From the NCBI RefSeq assembly GCF_002368035.1, contig NZ_AP018222.1:5619238-5683237 (forward strand): a DNA stretch of 64,000 nt, read 5' to 3'. The stretch is from Nostoc linckia NIES-25. Lineage in GTDB: Bacteria; Cyanobacteriota; Cyanobacteriia; Cyanobacteriales; Nostocaceae. Made by a program: the position numbers and the translations under genes. Numbering within the stretch: the stretch's first letter is position 1; each line of letters opens with the position of its first letter. The notes under the pieces were generated by a model. It searched no databases. It worked only from the letters and a program-made list of their open reading frames with translations, and was not told where the DNA came from. Below are positions 18,229 to 27,422 of this stretch, in pieces.

Positions 18229-19758
18229 ATGCAAAACGACTCTGGCAAAACTATTTCTATTTGGATGACAAGCGCAAAAGTTCCAGAACAACCCGCGCTT
18301 ACAGAAAATATTTATGCAGATGTGTGCGTCGTGGGTGCTGGCATAGCCGGGATGTCAACTGCTTATATTTTAACCTGCCAAGGGAAGTCTGTAGTCGTGC
18401 TAGATGATGGACTGATTGGTGGCGGCCAAACTGCGCGGACAACAGCACATTTATCAAATGTACTAACCGAACGTTACTACGAACTTGAGCAAATACACGG
18501 AAAAGAAGGTGCAAAACTTATTGCCCAAAGTCATACCACAGCAATTAATACTATAGAAGCGATCGCTACCCAAGAAAATATTAACTGCGATTTTGAGCGG
18601 CTTGATGGCTATTTGTTTCCACCTGATGCGAACTCATTGGATGAAATTCAGCAAGAGTTAGAAGCTGCACATAGAGTCGGACTCACTAATGTAGAAATGG
18701 TGAAAAAAGCACCATTAACTAATTTTGATACAGGAGTATGTCTACGCTTTCCCCAACAAGGGCAATTCGACCCCCTGAAGTATCTTGCCGGACTTGCACA
18801 AGCCATTCAACGTCGTGGCGGTCGAATTTTTACCAAAACCCACGTAGAAAAAATCAAAGGTGGTTTCCCCGCCTGCATTCAAACCAGCAACGGTCAAGCT
18901 GTCACAGCCGACGCTGTGGTAGTAGCAACCAATTCGCCCATCAGTAATTTAGCTACTATGCACTTTAAGCAAGCTCCATACATGACTTTTGTCATCGGTC
19001 TTAAAGTGCCTCGCGATTCAGTTTACAAAGCCCTTTATTGGGATACCCTCGATCCTTACCACTACGTAAGATTGCAGAAATTGGATGAGCAGTATGATGT
19101 ATTAATAGTTGGCGGTGAAGACCATAAAACTGGACAAGCAGACGACGCCAATGCTCGGTATGCCAAACTCCAGACATGGACGCAAGAACGTTTTCCAATG
19201 GTAGAGGAAGTTTTATTTCGTTGGTCGGGTCAGGTAATGAATTCTGATGATGGTATTGCTTACATAGGCAAAAACCCCTTTGACGAACAAAACGTCTACA
19301 TCGTCACGGGTGATACAGGCATAGGCATGACCCACGGTACAATTGCAGGTATACTGTTAACTGATTTGATTTTAGGACGAAAAAATACCTGGACAGAGCT
19401 TTACGACCCGTCGCGCTTGAGAACTGGCGGATTAAGTGATTTTATCTCTGAAAATCTCAACGTTGCTAGCCAATATTTAAATTGGGTAACACCAGGAGAT
19501 GTTGATTCTGTGGAAAAAATCACCCCTGTTACGGGTGCAGTGGTGCGGCGTGGTTTGACAAAAGTCGCAGCTTATCGAGACGAAAACGGCACACTACACC
19601 AACATTCGGCAATCTGTACTCACCTCAATTGTATCGTCGCCTGGAATTCCTCAGAAAAGACGTGGGATTGTCCCTGTCACGGTTCGCGGTTTGATACTCA
19701 CGGAAGAGTAATTAATGGCCCAGCGATTAATGGGTTGGCAACAGTGGAAGACGAGTAA
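18229..19758 (+). CDS. FAD-dependent oxidoreductase with C-terminal Rieske [2Fe-2S] domain
   Basis: About 509 residues from ATG at 18229, chosen because the sequence between it and an upstream in-frame TTG (18136) looks non-conserved. The N-terminal DAO/GlpD-like FAD domain has the dinucleotide motif VVGAGIAGMSTAYIL followed by a GGGQTARTTAHLS block. A late VTGDTGIGMTHGTIAG segment completes the FAD site. The C-terminal ~90 residues are a Rieske domain with both ligand pairs, CTHLNC and CPCHGSRF (two Cys and two His). Fusions of this type are widespread in cyanobacteria and other bacteria, but the substrate is not established; amine or glycine-oxidase-like chemistry with electron transfer to the iron-sulfur centre is plausible. 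A hairpin terminator follows. The gene appears monocistronic. Confidence 0.88.
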   Translation: MQNDSGKTISIWMTSAKVPEQPALTENIYADVCVVGAGIAGMSTAYILTCQGKSVVVLDDGLIGGGQTARTTAHLSNVLTERYYELEQIHGKEGAKLIAQSHTTAINTIEAIATQENINCDFERLDGYLFPPDANSLDEIQQELEAAHRVGLTNVEMVKKAPLTNFDTGVCLRFPQQGQFDPLKYLAGLAQAIQRRGGRIFTKTHVEKIKGGFPACIQTSNGQAVTADAVVVATNSPISNLATMHFKQAPYMTFVIGLKVPRDSVYKALYWDTLDPYHYVRLQKLDEQYDVLIVGGEDHKTGQADDANARYAKLQTWTQERFPMVEEVLFRWSGQVMNSDDGIAYIGKNPFDEQNVYIVTGDTGIGMTHGTIAGILLTDLILGRKNTWTELYDPSRLRTGGLSDFISENLNVASQYLNWVTPGDVDSVEKITPVTGAVVRRGLTKVAAYRDENGTLHQHSAICTHLNCIVAWNSSEKTWDCPCHGSRFDTHGRVINGPAINGLATVEDE

Positions 19759-19793
19759 AAAGTTACATTAAACATTCACGAATGTTTTCCTAA

Positions 19794-19817
19794 GTGGGAT
19801 ATTTGCCCACCTTTTTT
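19794..19817 (+). terminator. Rho-independent terminator of the FAD/Rieske gene
   Basis: The stem GTGGG/CCCAC with a 7-base loop is followed by C and six T residues, starting 36 bp after the stop codon. A smaller hairpin (AACATTCACGAATGTT) precedes it at about 19770. Confidence 0.65.
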
Positions 19818-19846
19818 ATTTTTATTGAATAAATATACGTTAGTAT

Positions 19847-20149
19847 TTAACGTGAATTCGACAAGACAAACCGACCCAGCCTCAATACTGCTGCTTCAGT
19901 GGATTTTTAACTCGGAATTGGATTTGGGGAAAAGGTTAAAGGTTTTTTCTTTCCCCTTTCCCCCGCCCCTTATCCCCAGAGGGGGCCCCACCTTCCCCTT
20001 TTCCCCAAAACCCGACAAGTATTGCACCCAGCCTCCCTATGGTGCGAGGAGAGGGAGGAGTAACCAAAAATTAGGCTTTTTGCTCCCCTCTCCTTAAAGG
20101 AGAGGGGCCGGGGGTGAGGTCAAAATCCTATTCATCAAATTCACGTTAA
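19847..20149. mobile_element. MITE-like element, TTAACGTGAATTYGA family
   Basis: A 303-bp stretch bounded by inverted ends TTAACGTGAATTCGA and, reverse-complemented, TTAACGTGAATTTGA. The inside is G/C-tract rich (runs of TCCCC and a GGAGAGGGG motif) with no credible gene. A second member with the same ends lies at 36565-36724. TTAGTA occurs just outside both ends but is not spaced symmetrically, so a target duplication is uncertain. Confidence 0.6.
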
Positions 20150-21138
20150 TATTTAGTAGTAAAAGTTACTTATAAACAGCGATCGCTCCGTATGCATCTA
20201 ATTTAGTCCACCATCACTCTTTGGCAAATTAACGTTTGCATCTAAAAATATCTCAAGTTGCTATTATTACTAACAAAAATTGTAATTATATATACAAAGC
20301 TTAATTAGTTGAATTAACGCAGATTTAGGGTAATTTAACCTCTAGACATCAATCTTCGCAATAAAAATTATTTTTGTAAACAATCAAACACTCAGTATAT
20401 TTGAGTTTATGTAGCTAATTTTGATTGGTATATACTGGCGAATTTATAAGCTTATTTTATCATTAATTATCACCTGTGAGTTTTTATCTACTTATATCAT
20501 TTATGATTAAAGAATACATCTGTTAAAAAAATCTCCAGTGCGATCGCAACACTTCTAACCCCAATAAATTTTTGGAATTAAATACTTTCGATGCCCTCAA
20601 TCGGTAGTATAAGTAGTTGTTTTTGCTATTTTATCTGTATTGCTTAATACAGTTTTTTTGATAATTTGCTTGTAGATAATTATAAATAAAACTAATTGAT
20701 TTGTAGGAGAGATAATGTTAAGCCTGATGCCAGAACATAATACTCGTTTTTTATGCCGACGCTACTGCATATCTAATTGAGAAAAATAAACGAGTAAGTT
20801 GAGGTATCAAAGCTGTATAAATACAAAAAACTTTTGTAGCTATTCTCACTTAATCTTTTAGTGCTTAGGATGATTGTTTATATTTAGGCTAAAAACTTCA
20901 TGATGTCTATATAGAAATACACCTGAACCTTTTTTGCAACCAAAAGCCTATATACTAGACTAGACTTTGATTAATTTGAGAGTTTTGTTAATTGCAACAC
21001 CAAAAACTATTAATTTTCAGATGAAATACTAGCGTATCTTATAGTCTATAGTTTTTAAAGTTTAGTCAAAACTATATCCAGTATCATCAAAAAACTGCAA
21101 ACTTCATGTGGTGTAAAAATCAAGCGGGGAGTGATAAC
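20150..21138. other. AT-rich intergenic region
   Basis: About 1 kb before the squalene/phytoene synthase homologue, very AT-rich with no recognisable RNA or protein gene. The exception is a 21-codon ORF at 20715 with a good Shine-Dalgarno sequence, listed separately. The long leader could hold distal promoters. Confidence 0.4.
20715..20780 (+). CDS. Very small ORF (21 codons) with a strong ribosome binding site
   Basis: TAGGAGAG lies 5-10 bases before ATG at 20715; the ORF ends at TGA 20780 and encodes a peptide ending CRRYCISN. It sits alone in an AT-rich gap. The RBS is better than those of many real genes here, but the peptide is unrecognised and the match may be chance or a gene remnant. 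Confidence 0.2.
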   Translation: MLSLMPEHNTRFLCRRYCISN

Positions 21139-21969
21139 ATGAATTTACGTAGAGATGCTCTGCAAATCCTTAAAGAAACTAGCCGAACTTTTTATATTCC
21201 AATTAGTCTTTTACCGCCAGGATTGCAAGAAGCAGTAGCATCAGCATATTTGTGTATGCGTGCTATTGATGAAATTGAAGATCATCGAGAACTAGACAAC
21301 CCTACTAAGGCAAAACTCTTACGCGCAATCAGTTTGACACTACAGGCGGGAGTTGATGGCTTCGCCCTAGACGCCTTCAAAGCAGGATTTAGTGAGTATG
21401 AGAATTCCTTAGAAGAAGTTACTCTCAGGGTTCGAGAATGGTCGCTGCTAGCACCTGAAACCATTGCACCTCGAATTTGGGATGCCACTGCTGCAATGGC
21501 AGACCGGATGGCTTACTGGGCAGAAATCAACTGGAAAATTTACACCGAATCCGATCTAGACCGTTACACCTTTGCGGTTGCAGGTGCAGTAGGATTATTA
21601 CTTTCGGACTTATGGACTTGGTACGATGGAACACAAACAAATCGTACCCAAGCCATTGGGTTTGGCCGGGGTTTACAAGCAGTTAATATCCTGCGTAATC
21701 ATACTGAAGATCTCAGACGTGGAGTAGACTTTTTTCCAGAAGGTTGGAATGCAGCAAACATGCAAGAGTATGCGCGGCGCAATCTAGGCTTGGCAGAAGC
21801 TTACACCAAAAATCTTCCCACAGGTCCAGCCTTAGACTTTTGCCAAATTCCCTTGACCTTGGCACATGGAACCCTTGATGCCCTGGCTAATGGTAAAGAA
21901 AAACTCAGCCGCAGCGATGTTTTAGCACTTCTCGAACAGCTGATTGGTGTCAACATGAAAGCTAGCTAA
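21139..21969 (+). CDS. Squalene/phytoene synthase family protein
   Basis: A 276-residue protein from ATG at 21139, preferred over ATG at 21106 because GGGGAG stands at the right distance before it. Members condense two prenyl diphosphates head to head, giving squalene, phytoene or related products. The first aspartate-rich motif is AIDEIEDHRE near residue 41. The second, NILRNHTEDLRRG, has Asn where the usual NILRDxxED has its first Asp. The following VDFFPEGW matches the substrate-flap region of the family. Either a variant synthase or a non-canonical enzyme is possible. The short length and variant motif argue against the main carotenoid phytoene synthase. No other isoprenoid gene is adjacent. 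Confidence 0.78.
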   Translation: MNLRRDALQILKETSRTFYIPISLLPPGLQEAVASAYLCMRAIDEIEDHRELDNPTKAKLLRAISLTLQAGVDGFALDAFKAGFSEYENSLEEVTLRVREWSLLAPETIAPRIWDATAAMADRMAYWAEINWKIYTESDLDRYTFAVAGAVGLLLSDLWTWYDGTQTNRTQAIGFGRGLQAVNILRNHTEDLRRGVDFFPEGWNAANMQEYARRNLGLAEAYTKNLPTGPALDFCQIPLTLAHGTLDALANGKEKLSRSDVLALLEQLIGVNMKAS

Positions 21970-22025
21970 TAGTTTCTTCAACTCATAAAGTCGATCCTAA
22001 ATTGTCTCCAATACGGGCATCCAAG

Positions 22026-22114
22026 CTCCTACAGGATTTTCTGTAGGGGAGCCAGTGACGGGTACGTAGGAGAGCCAGTTCGGTCTTGGGGTTTCCCCAA
22101 GTCGAGTAACTGGC
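22026..22114. repeat. Pair of palindromic Nostoc-type repeats
   Basis: Downstream of the synthase gene there is a hairpin CTACAGGATTTTCTGTAG (within 22026-22051). It is followed by a second repeat (22069-22114) of the form GGAGAGCCAGTT...AACTGGCG, containing the internal hairpin CTTGGGGTTTCCCCAAG. The second type is a familiar dispersed repeat of Nostoc genomes. Either may act as a transcript end. Confidence 0.55.
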
Positions 22115-22140
22115 GTGTTTTCCTAAAGCAAGTGGTGTTG

Positions 22141-22543
22141 GGCACTGCCCTCCAACACTCTAATATGGTATGCATCTAGCTAAAGACCGCTCTTTAATAT
22201 ATTGAAAGGCATAGGGAAGCTTTCACGGTTTCTGTACAGATGTTGGAAAAATAATTAAGCACGCATGATAGATCTCCCCAAAGCAATGCTACAGATAGGA
22301 TTGTCTGAAATTAGACATTCTCAAATACAAATTAGTATAAAGTCATTCAAGTATCATGCAAAAATGTAGGTATAATAGATAATTTGGTTTTGGCGATCGC
22401 TGTACGTAATCTTATTTAAACTTTAGAAACTCTTTAAAGGATTTCCAGCAAAAATTACCTGGCAAGTGCTGATTGAGATCTAAATAATTGAAGGAGAGTG
22501 TAAAAAACTCCCTATGATTCTTCGTGCAGCGAGTTGACAGTGC
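22141..22543. other. Upstream region of the Ser/Thr kinase gene, nothing specific seen
   Basis: Some 400 bp of mostly AT-rich sequence with one HIP1 site. It should carry the kinase promoter. No RNA gene or credible ORF is visible. Confidence 0.35.
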
Positions 22544-24130
22544 ATGAGCTACTGCTTAAATCCTACCTGTCGCAATCCAGAAAATTTGGTAAATAGCCAA
22601 AGGTGTCAGTCTTGTGGCTCGCTACTACTGTTGCGCGATCGCTATCAAGTAGTCAAGCCATTAGGCCAAGGTGGCTTTGGAGCAACCTTTTTAGCCCAGG
22701 ATCGAGTCTTACCAGGAGAACCTAGTTGTGTAATCAAGCAACTACGCCCCTCTACCAACTCTCCACATGTTTTACAGATGGCCAGAGAACTTTTTGAGCG
22801 AGAAGCCAAAACTCTGGGTAAGATTGGCAATCATCCCCAAGTACCACGGCTGCTGGACTATTTTGAAGAATATGAGCAATTCTACTTAGTTCAAGAATAC
22901 ATCAGTGGTGATACCTTGCAGGAAGAGGTCAAACTTAACGGTGTGTTAACCGAAACTGGAGTTAAGCAATTCTTGAGTGAGATTTTGCCATTGCTGCAAT
23001 ACATCCACGAGCAAAAGGTAATTCACCGAGATATCAAGCCAGCTAACTTAATTCGCCGCAGTCAAGATGCCAGAATGGTACTCATTGACTTTGGCGCCGT
23101 CAAAAATCAAGTTACCCAAGGTGCGGCGAGTCCATCGGGACAGACCGCCTTAACTGCTTATGCTATCGGTACTCCTGGTTTTGCACCTCCAGAACAAATG
23201 GCAATGCGTCCAGTGTACGCTAGTGATATTTACGCACTGGGGGTAACATGTATTTATTTGCTAACTAGTAAAACTCCTAAAGATTTAGATTACAATCCCA
23301 CAACTGGTGAGATGATGTGGGAACAGCTGGTGCAAGTGAGCGACCACCTGACCAACGTATTACGGAGAATGTTAGAGGTATCAGTACGCAATCGTTATCA
23401 GTCAGCAGCAGACGTTCTCAGAGCCTTAGAGATAGAACCATACTTAGACAGTTTAGCACAGGGGTTGCTGACTAAATCCCCCGATGCTGGAGTTAAAGGG
23501 CGAACATACAACCCTATGGAAGATTCTGCTGTTTTATGTAGCAATCCTTCTGTGGCTGTTACTAGCGCAGGAGTAGCACAGGTAGCAGCAGCAATTCGCG
23601 CTAGAAGAGCTAAGGCTGAAGCCGCTGGAATCGGCAAATCAACGACCTTCGCTAACAGCAACAGTAATGGTTCCCAAATTCCAAATTCTAAAGTCGAGCG
23701 CAAGTTAGATACCCAAAGTTTACTAACAGCCTACATCAAAGGAAGACGGGATTTTGCCTTACACAACTTAAGTTTGCTAAACCTGCAAGGTGCTGACTTA
23801 TCGGGAACAAATTTTCATTCCGCTCAATTACAAAAAACCAATCTCCAGGGAGCTAATCTTCACAACAGTGACTTTGGCAGAGCCAGTCTCACTAAAGCTA
23901 ATCTCAAAGATGCTAATTTGAGCAAAGCATACTTTAACCATAGCGATCTAGAAGGGGCAGACCTACGAGGAGCAGACCTCAGCCATGCTTATCTCACCAA
24001 TGCCAACCTCCGAGGAGCTAATTTATGTGGTGCTAATCTCACAAATGCCAAAATTTCTGATGAACAGCTAGCACTAGCAAAAACTAATTGGATGACCGTG
24101 CGTCCAAATGGCAAACGAGGCTTATTGTGA
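22544..24130 (+). CDS. SpkB-like Ser/Thr protein kinase with pentapeptide repeats
   Basis: A 528-residue kinase. The N-terminus has four cysteines (CLNPTCRNP, then CQSCGS) resembling a zinc ribbon. The kinase domain runs from about residue 32 to 300, with glycine loop LGQGGFGATF, ATP-binding Lys in CVIKQL, catalytic HRDIKPANLI, IDFGAVK and the APE-equivalent APPEQ, all intact. After an Ala-rich linker, residues about 395-515 are pentapeptide repeats (A(D/N)LxG), which fold as a right-handed beta-helix. The Cys motif, kinase, pentapeptide order is that of Synechocystis SpkB, implicated in motility and oxidative stress responses. Orthology is inferred from architecture only. It is monocistronic, with an FHA-domain gene, a possible phosphothreonine reader, 474 bp downstream. 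Confidence 0.9.
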   Translation: MSYCLNPTCRNPENLVNSQRCQSCGSLLLLRDRYQVVKPLGQGGFGATFLAQDRVLPGEPSCVIKQLRPSTNSPHVLQMARELFEREAKTLGKIGNHPQVPRLLDYFEEYEQFYLVQEYISGDTLQEEVKLNGVLTETGVKQFLSEILPLLQYIHEQKVIHRDIKPANLIRRSQDARMVLIDFGAVKNQVTQGAASPSGQTALTAYAIGTPGFAPPEQMAMRPVYASDIYALGVTCIYLLTSKTPKDLDYNPTTGEMMWEQLVQVSDHLTNVLRRMLEVSVRNRYQSAADVLRALEIEPYLDSLAQGLLTKSPDAGVKGRTYNPMEDSAVLCSNPSVAVTSAGVAQVAAAIRARRAKAEAAGIGKSTTFANSNSNGSQIPNSKVERKLDTQSLLTAYIKGRRDFALHNLSLLNLQGADLSGTNFHSAQLQKTNLQGANLHNSDFGRASLTKANLKDANLSKAYFNHSDLEGADLRGADLSHAYLTNANLRGANLCGANLTNAKISDEQLALAKTNWMTVRPNGKRGLL

Positions 24131-24603
24131 TTTGAAAGTTCGCATTTACACTGAAGTTAAATACTTCCAATTGAATAAATTTTTGCGATCGCATCTAATC
24201 TTCACAAAACTTTCTTTAACTCAACGGTATTTCTTTATTAGTGGCACAAGTGCTGTGAGAAAATTTCTACAATACTTTACAAGTAAGTGAAATACACATT
24301 TTAATTTGATAAATTTTGTGGCATAGCCTGTCGGCTCTTGTGTTCCTTATTTAGATGAAATACGTTGTAAATTCTACCTAGAAATGGGATTTTTTAACGT
24401 ATTTATAACGTCAATTTTTTGAAGAATATTACTGCGTATAAATACGGTTATTTTTTAGTAATCTTTATGAAATCTTTATAGATTTGATCTGTTAAAAATA
24501 ACAAAAGATTATTTACAATAAAAAATAAACCATCACATAATTTTTTATATAGATTGCGATAATTTTTATAGCTATAAACAACAGGGAATTTCATATCTAA
24601 AAT
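24131..24603. other. AT-rich intergenic region, no gene seen
   Basis: About 470 bp of very AT-rich sequence between the SpkB-like kinase and the FHA gene. No hairpin terminator, RNA gene or supported ORF is visible. Confidence 0.4.
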
Positions 24604-25470
24604 GTGTCAAATTTAACTTTCCTAAGCCAGTTAAGTTTTGAAATGGCAGTGGAATTTAAAAAAGCAATTATCTCTGATTGTAGGCTGAGGCAGAATATTC
24701 ACAACCGAAATCAGGTCATACAAGGTTTATATATGATGGCTGACTTTGCACAAACGGAAATAGAACGGAGATTAACTTTATATCAAGTATTTCTCAAATT
24801 GTATGAACACCACAACGGCCTCCTAGACGAGATTCTTCAGCTAGAAAACGTATATCAACCGTCGTTGAAGAAGGTGAAAACATATTATGTAAACGGGATA
24901 GTCGATACTACTGCCGTTTATTTGATGACTAATTTGTGTGACAATCAGACCGAAAGTTTACGACAACCACAGCGGATCTGGATAATAGGCCGTGGTCGCA
25001 ACAGTGGCATTTGCATTCCTGATAGTTATATGTCTCGTCGCCACGCTGCGATTCAACATATTGAGGCGGAAGGCTTCTATTTGATTGATTTTAACAGTAC
25101 CAACGGCTCATTTGTGAATGAGCAACGCGCTCTTGAACCGATCAAACTCAAAGATGGCGATCGCATTCGTTTAGGTAATCTGACTTTTAGTTTTTTTGTC
25201 GAGGATAAGTGCCGCGTTCTACCAACTGTAGCAATAGAGTTATTGATGCAGCTGATAAATCGCAAGAGCGATAATAAGGTAGAAATACTTACTTATCCTC
25301 GCGATCGAGCAAAAATTCTAATTGACCGCCCAAATGATAATTTAGAGATTTTCAAAAATTCCGGAGTAGCTGATAAAATTGATCATTGGTATGAAAACTT
25401 CAGTTCAGAACAAAAATCAGAAATTTTAGACCGCCTTTTTAGCAGACAAAAACCGTATAATCCCAGCTAA
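24604..25470 (+). CDS. FHA-domain protein
   Basis: A 288-residue protein. The N-terminal ~115 residues are helical and unrecognised. Residues about 120-200 form an FHA domain: GRGRNSGICIPDSYMSRRHA has the GR and SRxH phosphopeptide-binding residues, followed by NSTNGSFVNE and LKDGDRIRLG. The C-terminal ~85 residues are unrecognised and end EILDRLFSRQ. FHA domains bind phosphothreonine, so a partner Ser/Thr kinase is expected; the SpkB-like kinase upstream is an obvious candidate, though 474 bp separate them. The start is GTG at 24604; ATG at 24643 is an alternative that would shorten the protein by 13 residues. Confidence 0.82.
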   Translation: MSNLTFLSQLSFEMAVEFKKAIISDCRLRQNIHNRNQVIQGLYMMADFAQTEIERRLTLYQVFLKLYEHHNGLLDEILQLENVYQPSLKKVKTYYVNGIVDTTAVYLMTNLCDNQTESLRQPQRIWIIGRGRNSGICIPDSYMSRRHAAIQHIEAEGFYLIDFNSTNGSFVNEQRALEPIKLKDGDRIRLGNLTFSFFVEDKCRVLPTVAIELLMQLINRKSDNKVEILTYPRDRAKILIDRPNDNLEIFKNSGVADKIDHWYENFSSEQKSEILDRLFSRQKPYNPS

Positions 25471-25548
25471 AAAATTGAAAAGCAAACAGCAAGAGCAACG
25501 TATTATTATTGTGGAAAAGGTGGGTTAGGTGTCTTTATAACGCACCAT

Positions 25549-25682
25549 AATAGCGTATCAAGCCTTAAATGTTGCAATAAAATTTATTGTGGGATGGGTG
25601 TCCTCACCCGTCCGGAGTGGGCTTTCTGGCCCACCCCACAAGAGCTAAATTTTATGCACTATTTTAGCCTTGACACGCTAAT
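25549..25682. mobile_element. MITE-like element with REP-type core
   Basis: Imperfect inverted ends of nearly 40 bp (AATAGCGTATCAAGCCTTAA on the left, reverse-complement ATTAGCGTGTCAAGGCTAAA on the right) flank a G+C-rich palindrome (TGTGGGATGGGTG...CCCACCCCACA). The core resembles the palindrome at 58696-58755. There is no coding content. Confidence 0.55.
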
Positions 25683-25694
25683 AGTATTACAAAT

Positions 25695-25819
25695 TAGACC
25701 TCTTGCAAAAGTGCTTTTTGCACTCTTGGGGAAAAGGGAAAAGGCTAAAGGGGAAAGGGACAATACAGAACCTTTTCCCCTTCCCCTTTCCCCTTTTCCC
25801 GACTTATGCAAGAAGTCTA
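25695..25819. mobile_element. MITE-like element with TAGACYTCTTGCAWAAGT ends
   Basis: A 125-bp segment with 18-bp inverted ends differing at two positions. The interior is an AAAGGGGAAAGGG / CCCTTTCCCC inverted tract. A degenerate one-ended relative is seen near 42600-42690. Non-coding. Confidence 0.55.
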
Positions 25820-25854
25820 TTGTACCATTGCCCAATTCTGCTATTAATTCAAAT

Positions 25855-25884
25855 GTAGAGACGTTGCAATTGCAGCGTCTCTAC
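25855..25884. terminator. Near-perfect hairpin, possible recA-side terminator
   Basis: GTAGAGACG and CGTCTCTAC with an inner TGCAATTGCA make an almost perfect 30-nt palindrome between the FHA gene and the convergent recA gene, 60 bp beyond recA's stop codon. It could end both transcripts. The sequence type is also a dispersed repeat in Nostoc. Confidence 0.45.
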
Positions 25885-25943
25885 AAGAATTTTGATATCA
25901 TGCAGAATTGTTTTCATACATGAAATCATCAAAACAAAATTGT

Positions 25944-27023
25944 TTATTCTTCTTCCTCTAATTCGATTTCATCTTCATCTTCATCTTCATTGGACTTTGA
26001 TACAGAGTTAGCAGAAACAACAGCACCTTTATCTAGTTTTTCCCGTACCAATTGCTTAATTTGTTCAGCAAATTCTGGCTTTTCTTCTAGATACTTAATG
26101 GCATTGTCTCGTCCTTGAGAGATGTTATCGCCGTTGTAGCTGTACCAAGCTCCTTTGCGAATAATGATGCCAGTTTCTTCTGCCAAATCCACAAGGCAAC
26201 CCAAGATAGAAACGCCTTTACCAAAAATAATGTCAAATTCTGCAACTCTAAAGGGTGGTGCTACTTTATTTTTCGCAACTTTGACTTTGACGCGGTTACC
26301 AAATTCATCTGTACCTTTTTTCAAGGTTTGAATCCGACGAATATCCAAGCGCACGGAAGCATAAAACTTCAATGCATTACCACCAGTTGTGGTTTCTGGA
26401 CTTCCGTAGGTAACACCGATTTTTTGCCGCAACTGGTTAATGAAAATCACTGTGCAACCAGATTTACCAATATTACCAGTAATTTTACGCAAAGCTTGGC
26501 TCATTAATCTCGCTTGGAGACCAACGTGGGCATCACCCATATCGCCTTCAATTTCAGCGCGGGGAACCAATGCTGCCACTGAGTCAATAACTACAATATC
26601 AACCGCAGCAGAACGAACCAGTTGATCGACAATTTCCAAAGCGGCTTCTCCTGTATCAGGTTGGGAAACCAGCAGATTGTCAATATCTACACCCAATGCC
26701 GCAGCGTAGGTGGGATCAAGGGCATGTTCGGCATCAACAAACGCAGCAATGCCACCTTCTTTTTGCACTTCCGCGAGCGCATGTAAGGCTACTGTGGTTT
26801 TCCCGGAACTTTCCGGCCCATAAATCTCAATTACCCGCCCCTTGGGTAAACCGCCTCCCAATGCCAAATCCAAGGTCAGCGCCCCACTGGAAATTGTCTC
26901 TACCCGCATCCGAGTAGCATCTCCCAGGCGCATGATTGCTCCTTTACCGAAGCTGCGCTCAATCTGGTTGAGTACTATATTTAACGCTTTTTGCTTGCCA
27001 GAAGTATCGGTATTGATAGCCAT
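25944..27023 (-). CDS. recA: Recombinase RecA
   Basis: A 359-residue RecA of ordinary length. It polymerises on single-stranded DNA and drives homologous pairing. Signatures include the Walker A block EIYGPESSGKTT, the DAEHALDP segment, VIVIDSVAALVP (Walker B), the L2-loop region GGNALKFYASVRLDIRR, and a strongly acidic C-terminal tail. It starts at ATG 27023 with the expected MAINTDTSGKQKAL. It is convergent with the FHA gene and divergent from the Uma2 gene. No LexA-type box was recognised in the upstream gap. Confidence 0.98.
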   Translation of the reverse strand: MAINTDTSGKQKALNIVLNQIERSFGKGAIMRLGDATRMRVETISSGALTLDLALGGGLPKGRVIEIYGPESSGKTTVALHALAEVQKEGGIAAFVDAEHALDPTYAAALGVDIDNLLVSQPDTGEAALEIVDQLVRSAAVDIVVIDSVAALVPRAEIEGDMGDAHVGLQARLMSQALRKITGNIGKSGCTVIFINQLRQKIGVTYGSPETTTGGNALKFYASVRLDIRRIQTLKKGTDEFGNRVKVKVAKNKVAPPFRVAEFDIIFGKGVSILGCLVDLAEETGIIIRKGAWYSYNGDNISQGRDNAIKYLEEKPEFAEQIKQLVREKLDKGAVVSANSVSKSNEDEDEDEIELEEEE

Positions 27024-27422
27024 TAGAGCCTCTAAGTATATGGATTTTCAGGAGTGTAGGTTTAGATGTTGAGTAGAACAGATATACTATTTTAAACCAG
27101 AAAATTCTGGAATAGGACTTCTTAAATTAAAAATCAACTGTGACAAGATCGTAACTCGATCGCCATCTGATTGGGGTAGTCCTGCACAATGATACCAACT
27201 TGTATCCATTGACTGTTGATTGTCAACACTGGTATTTTTCACAACTTAAATACGATTACTATAAAGCTATGTTGAGGCAATTCTAGCAGAGCGATCGCAT
27301 TCAACCTGTTTTAACAATTAGTTACATAGATTGTAATATGACGAGAACCCTGAAGCTAAGTTCGTAAGTAAGATTGAGTATGTTAGGCTGACGGTAGCAG
27401 AAATCAAAGGTCAGTCTTAGCA
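27024..27422. promoter_or_regulatory. Divergent recA / Uma2 intergenic region
   Basis: About 400 bp between two divergent genes; it should carry both promoters. I see HIP1-related sites but no SOS-box-like palindrome or RNA gene that I would assert. Confidence 0.35.

Noticed and set aside
19825..20097. 90-codon ORF after the Rieske gene
   Set aside because: It lies mostly inside a MITE-like element, is made of proline-rich translation of C-tracts, and has no family resemblance.
25594..25923. 109-codon ORF between the FHA and recA genes
   Set aside because: It runs through two MITE-like elements and a hairpin; the translation is low-complexity.
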